Notes: generated by a model not told the origin, from the letters alone. A stretch of 64,000 nt of DNA from Candidatus Rifleibacteriota bacterium (GCA_029564115.1 JAKQQP010000352.1:1-64000), one strand, 5' to 3'. Shown: positions 34,830 to 44,548, counted from the first letter of the stretch. Program-made: numbers and translations.

Positions 34830-35047
34830 GGTGTTTCGTTCCTCCGGGAGGCATTTAGTTGAATTATCAGAGAAAATACATGGTTCACTAAAATATTTCA
34901 ACTCAAATATGTTTGTAATACCTCTGAAAAAAACGACATTAAAAATGCGGATCTGCAGTTATTAACACGGCTTTTTCAGGCCCCTAAATTTCAGCGCGAT
35001 TATGCCGATAAATACTGAAGAAAACAATAAATGCCCGGAGGCAAAAC

Positions 35048-36661
35048 ATGCAAATCAGAAGAATCATTGCTATGGCTCTCGCCATGAGTATCGGCAGCGG
35101 CGTATATGCCGCCGACACCTTTGACATGGGTAAAGTACAGGTCATAGGCAAAGATGCCCAGAGCGAAAAAATAGACCCATCTCGGCAGAAAATCAGCTTT
35201 GATATGGGTGAAAGAACCGCCCCCATGCCGGAACTGGTTCCCGAAACAGGGCCTGCAGTATATATTCCGATGACAGAAAAACCCACCCTCGATAATTTTC
35301 ATCGTACTGAACGCGATGAAATTTCGATCTCAGCAGGTCTTGGCACCCGTGGCAGCAGCGAACTCATCATCAACGGCAAAGGAACTAAAGAAGGCTATGT
35401 TGGCGATGTGATCATCAGACGTGAAGCTCGCGACGGCTACAAATCTTTTGTAGACACCAGAAAGACAGGGCTGGAAGCCAATGTTTCATCGACCGGAGAA
35501 GGCAGTTATACTCTTTCGGCTGGCGGCGAATACACTATCGACAAATACGCTCAGCGCGGCACATCGGCGATGGCCACTCCTGATGCAGGCATGGAAACCA
35601 CCACAAACCGCATCTGGGTTAATGGCAATTCGACCCTCGAAGATGGAGCATTTTTCAAGGGGTATGCAGCTGTAGATTCATTAAGCCGCGACGTGAGCAA
35701 TTCAGCTGTCAATTTTGACGAAGAGCAGACGGTGTTCAGCTTTTCAGCAGGGGCCAGCTACCTCAAAAAACTGGGAGAAAAGTTCAAAGGCCGGGCAGAG
35801 ATCGACCTCAGATCAGACGACTACACAGTTTCTGCCGGCAAAGACCGCGAACTCACCAAAACGGTAATCGGGCTGATCGGCGAACTTGAATTGTCGCCCA
35901 AAGCAGACGCCAAATTCGGCTTGAGAAGAATCAATCTGCTCGACCGCGACGCCAACGCGCCATTTGCCAGCCTCGATTACCGCTTTTCCGAACCCTGGCA
36001 ATTCGTTTTAAACTACGAAGAAGATCTTGGCAACGACAGTCTCGAGAAAATCTTCATGCCCTCGAGATACGTTGTCGCCAGCGACCTCAAGGCTTCGCGC
36101 AGAAAAACCATCACCGGCTCACTCAATTACCGCACCAACAAGGGCGACACCTTCGGAGTCGATCTTTTCAGACAGAAAGAAAACGATGCGATTGAATTTA
36201 TCGACGTTTTCGATAACGGCAAAAGCATGCTTACCTCGGCCTTCAGGTTTGCCGATGACGCGAAGCGAAACGGTTTTGCTCTACGCGGCAACTTTAAAAT
36301 TGAGAATCACTTCACAGTTAATCTCAAAAGCACTTTCCAGAACCCGGAAGACGAGAAAAACGGTCGCAGACTGTCTTACGAACCAAAAAGAATACTGGAT
36401 GTCGGCCTGAATTATACCGAAGGTAAAGTGATGGTTGATTTTTCTCGACGTGCTGAGTTCGACCGTGAAGCACATACCAATACCGGCGTTTTCTCAGCTG
36501 ATGATTACAGCCGTTCTGACCTGGCCGTTCGTTATCGCCTGAATGATCGTTTCAGCACCTACTTGAAGATCAGAGATCTCTACGACGAGGCCAAAAGCCT
36601 GCGTTACGATGTTCCAGAAGAAGGTCGCGTAACTCTGGGCGGAATTGAAGCACATTTTTAA
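35048..36661 (+). CDS. Outer-membrane beta-barrel, TonB-receptor-like without recognisable plug
   Basis: A 537-residue protein with signal peptide (1-21, ending VYAA) and a TonB-box-like start of the mature chain (DTFDMGKVQVIG). A ~70-residue linker follows instead of the usual ~120-residue plug domain. From residue ~95 on there are alternating strands typical of a beta-barrel (for example EISISAGLGTRGSSELIING), ending in Phe (GGIEAHF), the usual last residue of outer-membrane barrels. It lies 31 bases upstream of exbB with GGAGG before both starts, so it should be energised by, or at least co-regulated with, the ExbB-ExbD-TonB machine. Ligand unknown. Confidence 0.7.
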   Translation: MQIRRIIAMALAMSIGSGVYAADTFDMGKVQVIGKDAQSEKIDPSRQKISFDMGERTAPMPELVPETGPAVYIPMTEKPTLDNFHRTERDEISISAGLGTRGSSELIINGKGTKEGYVGDVIIRREARDGYKSFVDTRKTGLEANVSSTGEGSYTLSAGGEYTIDKYAQRGTSAMATPDAGMETTTNRIWVNGNSTLEDGAFFKGYAAVDSLSRDVSNSAVNFDEEQTVFSFSAGASYLKKLGEKFKGRAEIDLRSDDYTVSAGKDRELTKTVIGLIGELELSPKADAKFGLRRINLLDRDANAPFASLDYRFSEPWQFVLNYEEDLGNDSLEKIFMPSRYVVASDLKASRRKTITGSLNYRTNKGDTFGVDLFRQKENDAIEFIDVFDNGKSMLTSAFRFADDAKRNGFALRGNFKIENHFTVNLKSTFQNPEDEKNGRRLSYEPKRILDVGLNYTEGKVMVDFSRRAEFDREAHTNTGVFSADDYSRSDLAVRYRLNDRFSTYLKIRDLYDEAKSLRYDVPEEGRVTLGGIEAHF

Positions 36662-36692
36662 GTTTTAAAGAAATAAACCGGAGGCAAATAAA

Positions 36693-37337
36693 ATGCAGAA
36701 AATATTTTTGATCGATTTGTTCGTAAGTGGTGGCCCGGTAATGATTCCGATCGCTCTTTGCTCGATCTTTGCCCTGGCAATCGTTATCGAAAGAGCACGC
36801 TTTTATCTGCGTAATCCCAGCAGCGCCAATGCCTTCATGAAGAAAGTAAAAGGCGCCCTTGCCGGTCGCAATTACTTCGAGGCCATGAAAATATGCCGCA
36901 CAGAAAACACTCCACTGGCCAGCGTTATCGCTGCCGGTCTCGACAACGCCGATCTTGGTCGCGAACATCTTCTCGACGTCATGCGCCAGGAAGCCATGGT
37001 GCAGGTCAAGAAACATGAGCGTCACCTTGGCAAACTCGCCACCATCGCCAGTATCACCCCTCTGCTTGGCCTGACCGGCACAGTTACCGGCATGATCTCA
37101 GCTTTCAGTGTGATCTCAACCGTTGGTATCGGTGACCCGACAGCTCTGGCGGGTGGTATTTCAGAAGCCCTCTATACGACCGCCGCCGGCCTTCTCGTAG
37201 GTATTCCATCACTGGTTGCTCACAACTGGTGTGAAGCCAAAAGCCTTGAATTCATCGAAGCAGTCGAAATGCACTCTCTCGACCTGGCCAACCAGGTAAC
37301 TGCCATGGAGGTGGCCCTTGAAAAAGTTGCTGCCTGA
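36693..37337 (+). CDS. exbB: ExbB/TolQ-type proton channel subunit
   Basis: The MotA/TolQ/ExbB family protein (214 residues) has an N-terminal helix (VMIPIALCSIFALAIVIERARFY) and the conserved block LATIASITPLLGLTGTVTGMI, followed by GISEALYTTAAGLLVGIPSLVA. With ExbD it forms the proton-driven motor in the inner membrane that energises TonB. Assigned to ExbB rather than TolQ because tonB follows and no tol-pal genes are present. It overlaps exbD by 20 bases. Confidence 0.9.
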   Translation: MQKIFLIDLFVSGGPVMIPIALCSIFALAIVIERARFYLRNPSSANAFMKKVKGALAGRNYFEAMKICRTENTPLASVIAAGLDNADLGREHLLDVMRQEAMVQVKKHERHLGKLATIASITPLLGLTGTVTGMISAFSVISTVGIGDPTALAGGISEALYTTAAGLLVGIPSLVAHNWCEAKSLEFIEAVEMHSLDLANQVTAMEVALEKVAA

Positions 37338-37731
37338 AAAAAGAAAACAGAAGCCTCAGATAGTTGTCACCAACCTGATCGATGTAATTCTGCTGCTGGT
37401 TTTCTTCTTCATGATCACAAGCTCATTTGCCCGCAACCAGGAAAAACTTCCGGTCAACGTTCCCAAAGCTTCTTCGGCCACTACCATGGAAAGCGACAAT
37501 ATGACGGTGCAGATCGCCAAAAATGGTCGCATCTACATCGCTGGCAAAGCAGTAGAAATGAACGATCTCACTTCACAGATCAAAACCTGGACAACCAATT
37601 CTCCTGATCGCCCGGTCATGGTCGAAGCAGACAAAGATGCCAACTACGGTCGTATCGTTTACGTTCTCGATTCAATAAGAAATTCAGGGGCCATCAACAT
37701 CGGCCTCGCCACCAAACCAGAAGCAAAATGA
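37318..37731 (+). CDS. exbD: ExbD/TolR-type motor subunit
   Basis: A 137-residue protein with one N-terminal membrane helix containing the essential aspartate ([18 protein letters not shown]) and a periplasmic domain. The start is TTG 37318, supported by GGAGG six bases upstream within the end of exbB. It works with ExbB to couple the proton gradient to TonB. Its stop overlaps the tonB start by four bases (ATGA). Confidence 0.9.
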   Translation: MKKLLPEKRKQKPQIVVTNLIDVILLLVFFFMITSSFARNQEKLPVNVPKASSATTMESDNMTVQIAKNGRIYIAGKAVEMNDLTSQIKTWTTNSPDRPVMVEADKDANYGRIVYVLDSIRNSGAINIGLATKPEAK

Positions 37732-38747
37732 AAATTCTGAAAAAAATGAAAATCGAAAAAGTAGAAGGAATGGAAGAGCTCCAGCTCTCTGTTCTCGTTC
37801 ACCTCTCGATTCTTCTGGCATTGTCGGCATTTTTTGCGTGGCGTTCTGTTGGCGCAGAGCCGGTTAAAAAAACCGTAGTGCCAGTCAAGCTTGTCGCACC
37901 TGTTGTCAAACCCCGCGTTGGTTCAGGTCAGCAGCAGAAAAAAGAAACCGGCGCCAAAAAATCTGCCGGCAGCGAAAAAAAGGTTACCAGGTCAAAGCAG
38001 AAAAATACCGTAAAAAAAGATACAAAACCCAAGTCTGCCGTCAAACCCAGCAAGCCAGTTCCCAAACCGGCCGCTCCCAAAGTTGAAAAGCCGGCTGCAG
38101 TTGCTGCTCAAGTTAACGAAAGTCCGATCGTCTCAGAAAACCCGGTTGAAACCACCAAGCCTTCAGTCGTTCAGGAATCCGAAACAAAAGAAGCCCCGGT
38201 TCGGCCAACCCACAACAACCCCTCCTTCGAAACCATCAGCCACATGAGCCTTGAAAAAAGCAGCTCCAGTGACCCGGTGCCTGAACTGACCGGTCCTCTG
38301 ATGAGCGGCCAACCCGACATGCTGATGCCAGACTCTTTCTTGAATGACGAAAAAGCCATGGCAAGCCCTGACGATTTTATGCCGGCTCCTACCGGAACAG
38401 AAGACGGCAAACCTGATAACGGCGCAGGCGTCTTCGAAATCGGCTCTATCGAATCATTTGGCGGCAGCGGCGAGAGATTCAGTCCACCGGCCATTGTAAG
38501 CCAAGTGATGCCTGACTACCCTGCCTGGGCCAGAAAGAGCGGCGTGCACGGCAATGCCATCTATCGCGTTCTCATTCAGAAAAGCGGCACAGTCGGTGAC
38601 GTCGTTACCATGAGTTCGACAATCGACCCCAAACTCGCGATCAATGGTGCTCAGGCATTGAGACGCTGGGTGTTCTCGCCGGTTCTGGCCAACGGTGAGC
38701 CTCAAGAGACATGGGTTAAAATCACTGTTCAATATTCACTGAACTAA
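37728..38747 (+). CDS. tonB: TonB energy-transducing protein
   Basis: The 339-residue protein has a short cytosolic start, a membrane helix ([19 protein letters not shown]), and a Lys/Pro-rich periplasmic spacer (about 50-150). An Asp/Pro/Met-rich region follows, then the C-terminal TonB domain ([21 protein letters not shown] and [15 protein letters not shown]). The spacer spans the periplasm and the C-terminal domain contacts the TonB box of outer-membrane receptors. It is the last gene of the barrel-exbB-exbD-tonB operon and is followed by a hairpin. Confidence 0.9.
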   Translation: MKILKKMKIEKVEGMEELQLSVLVHLSILLALSAFFAWRSVGAEPVKKTVVPVKLVAPVVKPRVGSGQQQKKETGAKKSAGSEKKVTRSKQKNTVKKDTKPKSAVKPSKPVPKPAAPKVEKPAAVAAQVNESPIVSENPVETTKPSVVQESETKEAPVRPTHNNPSFETISHMSLEKSSSSDPVPELTGPLMSGQPDMLMPDSFLNDEKAMASPDDFMPAPTGTEDGKPDNGAGVFEIGSIESFGGSGERFSPPAIVSQVMPDYPAWARKSGVHGNAIYRVLIQKSGTVGDVVTMSSTIDPKLAINGAQALRRWVFSPVLANGEPQETWVKITVQYSLN

Positions 38748-38773
38748 AACAACGGCGCAGATTTTCGACACAA

Positions 38774-38808
38774 CAAGCCGCCACAATCATCGCGATTGTG
38801 GCGGCTTG
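38774..38808 (+). terminator. Long hairpin after tonB
   Basis: CAAGCCGCCACAATC (38774-38788) pairs perfectly with GATTGTGGCGGCTTG (38794-38808), a 15-base-pair stem with a five-base loop. It is followed by CTTTATATT rather than a clean T-run. Its right arm overlaps the -35 box of the next promoter. Confidence 0.6.
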
Positions 38809-38834
38809 CTTTATATTGGGCTTTGCAGTAGAAT
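38806..38834 (+). promoter_or_regulatory. Promoter of the cyclophilin gene
   Basis: TTGCTT (38806-38811) and TAGAAT (38829-38834) are 17 bases apart, about 33 bases before the ATG at 38868. AGGAG lies before the start codon. Confidence 0.5.
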
Positions 38835-38867
38835 AGCCGCACTAAATCTTTTTTCAGGAGCAATAAA

Positions 38868-39410
38868 ATGCTGCATTTCATTCTGATCGCTCTGTTGGCT
38901 GTTGCACCGGTTGCCATGGCACAAATGCCCGAAGGCATCACCCTCGAAAAAAACACTAACCCCGTAATCAAGATTGCCACAGAAAAAGGCGACATGGTTC
39001 TCGAACTTTTTCCTGATGTTGCCCCGAAGCACGTCGAAAGCATTCTCAATCTCACCAAAAAAGGCTACTACAATGGCCTGAATTTCCATCGCGTGGTACC
39101 CGGCTTCGTAATTCAGGGCGGCTGCCCCCAGGGAACCGGCACAGGCGGCCCCGGCTACACTCTTCCCGCAGAATTCAATGCCCGTAAACACCTGAAAGGC
39201 ACTCTCGCCATGGCCAGAACTTCTGACCCCAATTCTGCCGGCAGCCAGTTTTACATCTGTCTCGACGCGATTCCGCACCTCGACAATCAGTATACTGTCT
39301 TCGGGCAGATTGTGAAGGGTCATGAAGTGCCCGAAAAAATCAAGCAGGGCGATAAAATGACCATCGAAATCCTCCAGGACCTCCCCGCTGCCCCGGCTGC
39401 TGCTCAGTAA
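38868..39410 (+). CDS. Exported cyclophilin-type peptidyl-prolyl isomerase
   Basis: A 180-residue protein with signal peptide (to MAQ at about residue 19-23) followed by a cyclophilin domain. Signature segments are GLNFHRVVPGFVIQGG (catalytic Arg) and AGSQFYICLDAIPHLDNQYTVFGQ. It catalyses cis-trans isomerisation at proline bonds, here most likely in the periplasm as a folding helper. The tail ends in Ala-rich residues. A single-gene transcript is likely, with its own promoter at 38806-38834. Confidence 0.9.
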   Translation: MLHFILIALLAVAPVAMAQMPEGITLEKNTNPVIKIATEKGDMVLELFPDVAPKHVESILNLTKKGYYNGLNFHRVVPGFVIQGGCPQGTGTGGPGYTLPAEFNARKHLKGTLAMARTSDPNSAGSQFYICLDAIPHLDNQYTVFGQIVKGHEVPEKIKQGDKMTIEILQDLPAAPAAAQ

Positions 39411-39481
39411 TGCCATAATAACTAAGACCATGGCGGCTTTAACCCGATAGTTGTAATAGGTTGACCGCCGGAGGTTTGCAA

Positions 39482-40396
39482 ATGCGATTTACCCCAGAAC
39501 TGATCCAAAAGAATGTACCACTGAAGCATCTGGTTACCTTCAGATTCGGTGGCCCGGCCGAGTATTTTTTTACCGCCGAAAACAGCGAAAATTTGTGTGC
39601 GGCCGTCGAATGGGCCAGAGGCAAAAAGATGCCGCTGTTCATTCTCGGCGGTGGTTCAAATCTGGTGGTTTCTGATTCTGGCCTTGATGGTCTGGTAATT
39701 CATAACCGCTGCATGGAAGTCAACCACGTCGATGCGCAAACAAACCAGATCTGCATCTCTTCGGGTTATGACTTTTCATATCTGGTCGATCTGGCCCAGA
39801 AATATGGTCTTGCGGGCATTGAATCTTTTGCCGGGATTCCAGGAAGCATTGGCGGAGCCATTTATGGTAATGCCGGAGCCTACGGCAGATGCATTGCCGA
39901 CGTTCTGTTGGATGCCCAGCTTCTTTGCCCTGACGGCAGCGTGCGCACTGTCGACAATTCGTTCTTCAACTTCGATTACCGTACCAGTCGCCTTAAAAAC
40001 GACCCGCACATAATTCTCAGCGCGCGTTTTCAGCTCGAGCCCGGCGACAAGGAAGCAATCAAGGTTAAAATGGACGAAATCATCGAGCAGCGCCACAGCA
40101 AGCACCCGCCCTACGAAATCGGCTGTGCCGGTTCATTCTTTAAGAACCTGCCACCTTTGCCGGGCGAAAATCGCAGAAGAGCCGCGGGAAGCGTATTAGA
40201 GCAGGCCGGAGCCAAAAAGATGTCTTGTGGTGGGGCCTCTGTGTTTGAAAAGCATGCCAACTTCATTATCAATAACGGCAATGCGACGGCCAGCGACGTT
40301 AAACAGCTTGCCAACATGCTAAAAGCCAAGGTTAAAGAGCAGTTCGGCATTGAACTCGCCGAAGAAGTTCTTTACGTCGGCCGCCAATTTTCCTGA
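39482..40396 (+). CDS. murB: UDP-N-acetylenolpyruvoylglucosamine reductase
   Basis: The FAD enzyme reduces UDP-GlcNAc-enolpyruvate to UDP-MurNAc in peptidoglycan synthesis. FAD-binding segments (TFRFGGPAEYF, LGGGSNLVVSD, GIPGSIGGAIYGNAGAYG) and the catalytic GSFFKN serine are all present, as is the C-terminal Glu region (LAEEVLYVGRQ). The type without the extra loop (about 300 residues) fits. ATG 39482 was chosen because GGAGG lies just upstream; an earlier TTG at 39461 would read through that site. It is followed by a strong terminator. No other mur genes are nearby. Confidence 0.94.
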   Translation: MRFTPELIQKNVPLKHLVTFRFGGPAEYFFTAENSENLCAAVEWARGKKMPLFILGGGSNLVVSDSGLDGLVIHNRCMEVNHVDAQTNQICISSGYDFSYLVDLAQKYGLAGIESFAGIPGSIGGAIYGNAGAYGRCIADVLLDAQLLCPDGSVRTVDNSFFNFDYRTSRLKNDPHIILSARFQLEPGDKEAIKVKMDEIIEQRHSKHPPYEIGCAGSFFKNLPPLPGENRRRAAGSVLEQAGAKKMSCGGASVFEKHANFIINNGNATASDVKQLANMLKAKVKEQFGIELAEEVLYVGRQFS

Positions 40397-40413
40397 TTTT
40401 CTGCTGACAAAAA

Positions 40414-40446
40414 GCCCCCGGTTAACAGTTTAACCGGGGGCTTTTT
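40414..40446. terminator. Bidirectional terminator between murB and the symporter
   Basis: GCCCCCGGTTAA (40414-40425) pairs with TTAACCGGGGGC (40430-40441), followed by five T and preceded by five A, so it can stop both convergent genes. Confidence 0.9.
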
Positions 40447-40455
40447 ATTATACGA

Positions 40456-41892
40456 TCACTTTCGTTCAGCCAGCATCTGTGGGAATTTACCCTCGTAATC
40501 ACGCAGCATGCCACTCGCTACGCCTGACAGGCCAATCAGCGCAAAGAGATTCGGCAGTGCCATAAGGCCATTTGCCAGGTCTGACATATTCCAGACAAGC
40601 TCCAGCGGTACGGCTGCGCCAATCGGGATCAACAGGACATAAACAAGACGATAAGCAAATACAGCCTTTTTTGCTCGAGCCGGGTTAGAGTCAAACATGA
40701 ATTTTACAGAACGGTCGCCATAATAGCTCCAGCCAACCATGGTTGTAAAAGTGAAGAAAACCAGCCCCAGACTGACAATGTGATGCCCCCAGGGCACATG
40801 ATGTCTGTATGCTGCTGCAGTAAGCTCTGCCCCTTTGAGGCCATTGAAAAATACCGTATCTACAGGGTCAAAATAACCACTGGTAATTATTACCAGAGCG
40901 GTCATAGTGCAAATTATAATGGTATCGATAAATGGTTCGAGCAGTGCAACAAGTCCTTCGCGTACCGGCACCGAAGTTTTGGCAGCAGCATGAGCGATCG
41001 GTGCCGAGCCGAGCCCGGCTTCATTCGAGAACAGGCCACGGGCAACGCCCCAGCGCATTGCCTGAGAAACGCTGAAGCCGAGAACACCGCCAACCGCTTC
41101 CCGCAAGCCGAATGCCGACCCGAAAATCATTTTAAAGGCTGGAATGATATTTTCTCTCTGGGCGAACAAGACATAAAGAGATGCCAGAACGTAAGTCAGA
41201 GCCATAAATGGCACAACTTTGTCGGCAAAACTGGCAATTCTTCTGATGCCACCGAGAATCACAGCTCCAACCAGAATGGCAATAACCAGACCGATAGCAA
41301 ATTTAACTGGGTCAGCGCCTTCAGTAACGGCACCTGCAGTAAGACCCGCGCTTGCCAGATAATTGTGAAGCGGTGCTGCAACTGAATTGGCCTGCACCAT
41401 GTTGCCAATGCCGAACGAAGCCACAAAAGTAAAAAGTGCGAACAGAAAGCCTAGCCATGGCTTTTTCATGCCGTCGCGCAGGTAATACATCGGGCCACCG
41501 GCAACTTCGCCTTCTGAGTCGATCGTTCTGAAATTCATCGCCAGAGAGCAGCAGGTAAACTTTGTGCACATGCCGATGAACGCGCTGACCCACATCCAGA
41601 AAACTGCGCCAGGGCCGCCGCTGGCAAGGGCTGTAGCTACGCCGGCAATGTTTCCGGTGCCGACTGTGGCGGCTAATGCCGTTGACAAGGCCTGAAAATG
41701 CGTAATCTCGCCAGCATCGTCAGCTTTGCCCCATTTTCCGGTTATCAGTGACCAGGCGTGCGTAAAAAACCTGATCTGTACGAAACGCATGCGAAAGGTC
41801 AGAAAAATCCCCGTTCCCACGATCAGAAACATGAGAAAATAACCCCAGACAAAGCCATTGATAGTATCGATCATGCTGGCAAAAGCTTCCAA
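40456..41892 (-). CDS. Alanine/glycine:cation symporter (AGCS family)
   Basis: A 478-residue protein with about 11 membrane helices. AGCS family blocks are plain: TALAATVGTGNIAGVATALASGGPGAVFWMW near the start, GGPMYYLRDGMKK, and the GLFSNEAGLGSAPIAHAAA motif in the middle. It imports alanine, glycine or related amino acids with sodium (or protons). The likely start is TTG 41892, with GGAGG six bases upstream; the next in-frame ATG lies 18 bases further in. It is transcribed alone. Confidence 0.93.
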   Translation of the reverse strand: MEAFASMIDTINGFVWGYFLMFLIVGTGIFLTFRMRFVQIRFFTHAWSLITGKWGKADDAGEITHFQALSTALAATVGTGNIAGVATALASGGPGAVFWMWVSAFIGMCTKFTCCSLAMNFRTIDSEGEVAGGPMYYLRDGMKKPWLGFLFALFTFVASFGIGNMVQANSVAAPLHNYLASAGLTAGAVTEGADPVKFAIGLVIAILVGAVILGGIRRIASFADKVVPFMALTYVLASLYVLFAQRENIIPAFKMIFGSAFGLREAVGGVLGFSVSQAMRWGVARGLFSNEAGLGSAPIAHAAAKTSVPVREGLVALLEPFIDTIIICTMTALVIITSGYFDPVDTVFFNGLKGAELTAAAYRHHVPWGHHIVSLGLVFFTFTTMVGWSYYGDRSVKFMFDSNPARAKKAVFAYRLVYVLLIPIGAAVPLELVWNMSDLANGLMALPNLFALIGLSGVASGMLRDYEGKFPQMLAERK

Positions 41893-42008
41893 ATAATACC
41901 TCCGAAAATATGCAATTTATCTCACATCTATTTATCGGGAGCCATGCCACCACACCCCAGTATTTTTTCGAAATAAAATGCCGTCTGCCCTTCCCTATGG
42001 TTCATGAC

Positions 42009-42037
42009 TTGATTAAAATTTGCCCTTGCCTTAAAAT
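42009..42037 (+). promoter_or_regulatory. Promoter of the small membrane protein/CDF genes
   Basis: TTGATT (42009-42014) and TAAAAT (42032-42037) are 17 bases apart, about 35 bases before ATG 42072. Confidence 0.45.
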
Positions 42038-42071
42038 AGTTTTGTTATTTCATCCAAAACAGGAGTTTATT

Positions 42072-42269
42072 ATGACAGGCCAGGGATCTGCGGGAAATGT
42101 TATTGCTGCTCTTGCCAGCTTTTTTATTCCGGGTCTGGGGCAGCTGATTCAGGGCCGACCTTTCGCCGCGATGTTCTTTTTTATCGGCCATCTTCTTCTC
42201 TGGCTGATCTTTCTTGGCTGGGTCTTCAACCTGCTTGCCGCCCTTAACGCAGCCTGGTACCAGCCCTGA
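42072..42269 (+). CDS. Small two-helix membrane protein
   Basis: A 65-residue protein starting MTGQGSAGNVIAALASFFIPGLGQLIQGR. AGGAG lies six bases before ATG 42072, so upstream in-frame starts are unnecessary. The PGLGQLIQGRP turn between two hydrophobic helices is typical of widespread small TM2-like/DUF membrane proteins of unknown role. It lies 82 bases before the CDF transporter gene. Confidence 0.65.
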   Translation: MTGQGSAGNVIAALASFFIPGLGQLIQGRPFAAMFFFIGHLLLWLIFLGWVFNLLAALNAAWYQP

Positions 42270-42351
42270 TTTTTTTGCCGCTAATCTTTCCGAAGATCAG
42301 TTTGCAAAGACCTATGGTCAGATCTTCATAAAATCTTTCTGGAGTTTTTTT

Positions 42352-43269
42352 ATGAATGATCCCGCTTTTACTACCGCAAATTCTCAGATGTCTTCGGCCG
42401 AATATGAAATAAAACGAGTCACGATAATTGGTCTGATCGGCAACCTTTTGCTGACTTTAGGCAAAGTTCTCATCGGCTTTTTCGGCAACAGCAGCTCGGT
42501 AATTGCTGACGGTGTCCATAGCCTTTCTGATGCCTCAACCGACATTGCCGTAATTATTGGCGTCAAATATTGGAATCAGCCACCTGATTCATGCCACCCC
42601 TACGGTCACAGGCGTATTGAAGCCATGGTCTCGGTGCTCATTGGCCTGGTGCTGGGGTTGGCGGGTATTTTTCTTGGCTTTAGCGCCTTCGAAAAATTTC
42701 GCAGCGGTCAATACGTCGTTCCAGCCGGGGCCACACTGGCAGTTGCCCTGGTTTCAATCGTTGTCAAAGAAGCTCTTTTCAGATGGACTTTTATCGCTGC
42801 AGAGCAGCTTAAATCGTCGGCACTGAGGGCTAATGCCTGGCACCATCGCAGCGACGCCCTTTCTTCCATACCTGTTGCCATAGCAATCGGAATGGCGATG
42901 CTCGACCCTAAATGGGCAATTCTCGACCCGGTAGCCACTTTCGCGGTCTCAGCCTTCATTGTTCAAGCCGCCTGGAAAATAGTTTCGCCGTCACTGGCAG
43001 AGCTTTCGGATGCCGGTGCCGATTCGAAAGTTCTGCAAACCATTGAAACAATTGTTTTGCGGGTAGATGGTGTTGAATCAGTACATGCAGTGCGCTCAAG
43101 ATTCCACGGCTCGGGGCTGCACGTCGATCTTCACATTCAGGTCGATGAAAACCTTACAGTCAGGCAGGGACACGAGATCTCTGGGCATGCCAAGCGCCGT
43201 CTTATCGAAGAAGGCCCCGATATAGTCGATGTACTGGTGCATATTGAGCCTTACGAGCCTTGCAGCTGA
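42352..43269 (+). CDS. Cation diffusion facilitator (CDF) family transporter
   Basis: ATG 42352 with GGAG upstream gives 305 residues; a longer frame from 42214 overlaps the previous gene and has no ribosome-binding site. CDF landmarks are the six-helix domain with the metal-binding residues in DGVHSLSDASTDI (helix 2) and AWHHRSDALSSIPVA (helix 5), and a C-terminal cytosolic domain (VHAVRSRFHGSGLHVDLHIQV). It exports divalent metal ions such as Zn2+, Fe2+ or Mn2+ in exchange for protons. The HxxxD in helix 5 fits zinc or iron; the exact metal is not certain. Confidence 0.92.
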   Translation: MNDPAFTTANSQMSSAEYEIKRVTIIGLIGNLLLTLGKVLIGFFGNSSSVIADGVHSLSDASTDIAVIIGVKYWNQPPDSCHPYGHRRIEAMVSVLIGLVLGLAGIFLGFSAFEKFRSGQYVVPAGATLAVALVSIVVKEALFRWTFIAAEQLKSSALRANAWHHRSDALSSIPVAIAIGMAMLDPKWAILDPVATFAVSAFIVQAAWKIVSPSLAELSDAGADSKVLQTIETIVLRVDGVESVHAVRSRFHGSGLHVDLHIQVDENLTVRQGHEISGHAKRRLIEEGPDIVDVLVHIEPYEPCS

Positions 43270-43381
43270 ATCAGACGATCAAAAATGTTCGAACACCGAT
43301 TTTATAAACTGTTCTGCTGAAAATTTATGATCTTTGTGTTATAAAAATCTTATATTCATGCATCGCCAAGGAGCTAAACCC

Positions 43382-44548
43382 ATGAAGGATGCGCAAGCCG
43401 AGTCGCCAACCGTGCCTTCTTCCACCATCAGAACTGACGACAACAGCCTGAGTCGCAAACGCTGTGACGAGCTGCGCACTCTTCTCGAAAGCTGCCGTGG
43501 GCAGAAACACGTCGTGGTCATTCAAAATTACCCTGATCCGGACGCCATTTCTACCGGCCTGGCACACCGGGTTCTGTCTTCAGCTTTTGATATTACAGTA
43601 GATATAATCTACGCAGGGCAGATCAGTCACCCCGAAAACATCGCCCTGGTAAAACTTCTAGGCATCGATATGCGCCGCTGGGAAAACGGATTTGACCTCA
43701 GCCACTATCAAGGCGCCGTCTTTGTCGATAATCAGGGAACTACGGCAGGGCCGATATTTGATGCCCTGCAGGCGGCAAAAATTCCAGAACTGATAGTTGT
43801 CGACCATCACGAACTGCAGCACCGTCTCAAGCCAAAATTTTCTGATATACGCAAGGTGGGCGCCACTGCGACCATTTATGCCGACTATTTCCGTGAAGAA
43901 CTACTGCTGCTTGAAAAGTCGAAAAAAGACCATATCATGGTTGCCACAGCTTTGATGCACGGCCTCAAAACCGACACCTGCGGCTTTGTTAGAGCCAGCC
44001 CCGAAGACTTCAGAGCCGCGTCGTTTTTAAGCGCCTTTGTCGACAGCGACCTGCTCGCCCATATAACCAGTCAGTCACGCTCGCGACAGACGATGCAGAT
44101 AATTCAGGAGGCTCTCGCCAGCCGCACAATCAAAGAGAGCTATTCAATAGCCGGGATTGGTTATGTTCGAGGCGAAGACCGTGATGCCATACCGCAAGCC
44201 GCTGATTTTCTGCTGACCGAAGAAAATATTCATACCGCCATTGTATTCGGTGTAATATCTCCTGCTGAGCAAGAGGAAGTGATAGTCGGTTCGATGCGAA
44301 CTTCGAAAATCACTGTCGACCCAGACGAATTTCTCAAAGAAGTATTTGGCAAAGACCCCAGCGGCAGATATTTTGGTGGCGGCAAAAAATCTGCCGGCGG
44401 TTTCGAGATTCCGATCGGGTTTCTTTCTGGCGGGCAAGACAAAGAATTTCGCGAAATGAAGTGGAAACTCTATAAAGCCCAGATTTTGCAGAAGATTCTC
44501 AATAAAATTGGTGCAAAACCCGACGAAAAGAGAAGTGAAGATGAATAA
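43382..44548 (+). CDS. DHH-family phosphoesterase (NrnA-like)
   Basis: ATG 43382 follows AAGGAG with good spacing, giving 388 residues. The DHH domain contains the metal motifs NYPDPDAIST (Asp52/Asp54), VDNQ, and VDHH, and the C-terminal DHHA1-like domain has the GGGKKSAGGFEIP motif. Enzymes of this group hydrolyse nano-RNA, pAp or cyclic dinucleotide products. The PDPDAI form is closer to the archaeal-type proteins than to E. coli RecJ. It is the first gene of a tight run with S4, ThiF-like and ThiS-like genes. Confidence 0.85.
   Translation: MKDAQAESPTVPSSTIRTDDNSLSRKRCDELRTLLESCRGQKHVVVIQNYPDPDAISTGLAHRVLSSAFDITVDIIYAGQISHPENIALVKLLGIDMRRWENGFDLSHYQGAVFVDNQGTTAGPIFDALQAAKIPELIVVDHHELQHRLKPKFSDIRKVGATATIYADYFREELLLLEKSKKDHIMVATALMHGLKTDTCGFVRASPEDFRAASFLSAFVDSDLLAHITSQSRSRQTMQIIQEALASRTIKESYSIAGIGYVRGEDRDAIPQAADFLLTEENIHTAIVFGVISPAEQEEVIVGSMRTSKITVDPDEFLKEVFGKDPSGRYFGGGKKSAGGFEIPIGFLSGGQDKEFREMKWKLYKAQILQKILNKIGAKPDEKRSEDE

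Noticed and set aside
42214..42351. N-terminal extension of the CDF transporter
   Set aside because: It overlaps the preceding small gene and lacks a ribosome-binding site; GGAG upstream of ATG 42352 and the CDF family start support the shorter form.
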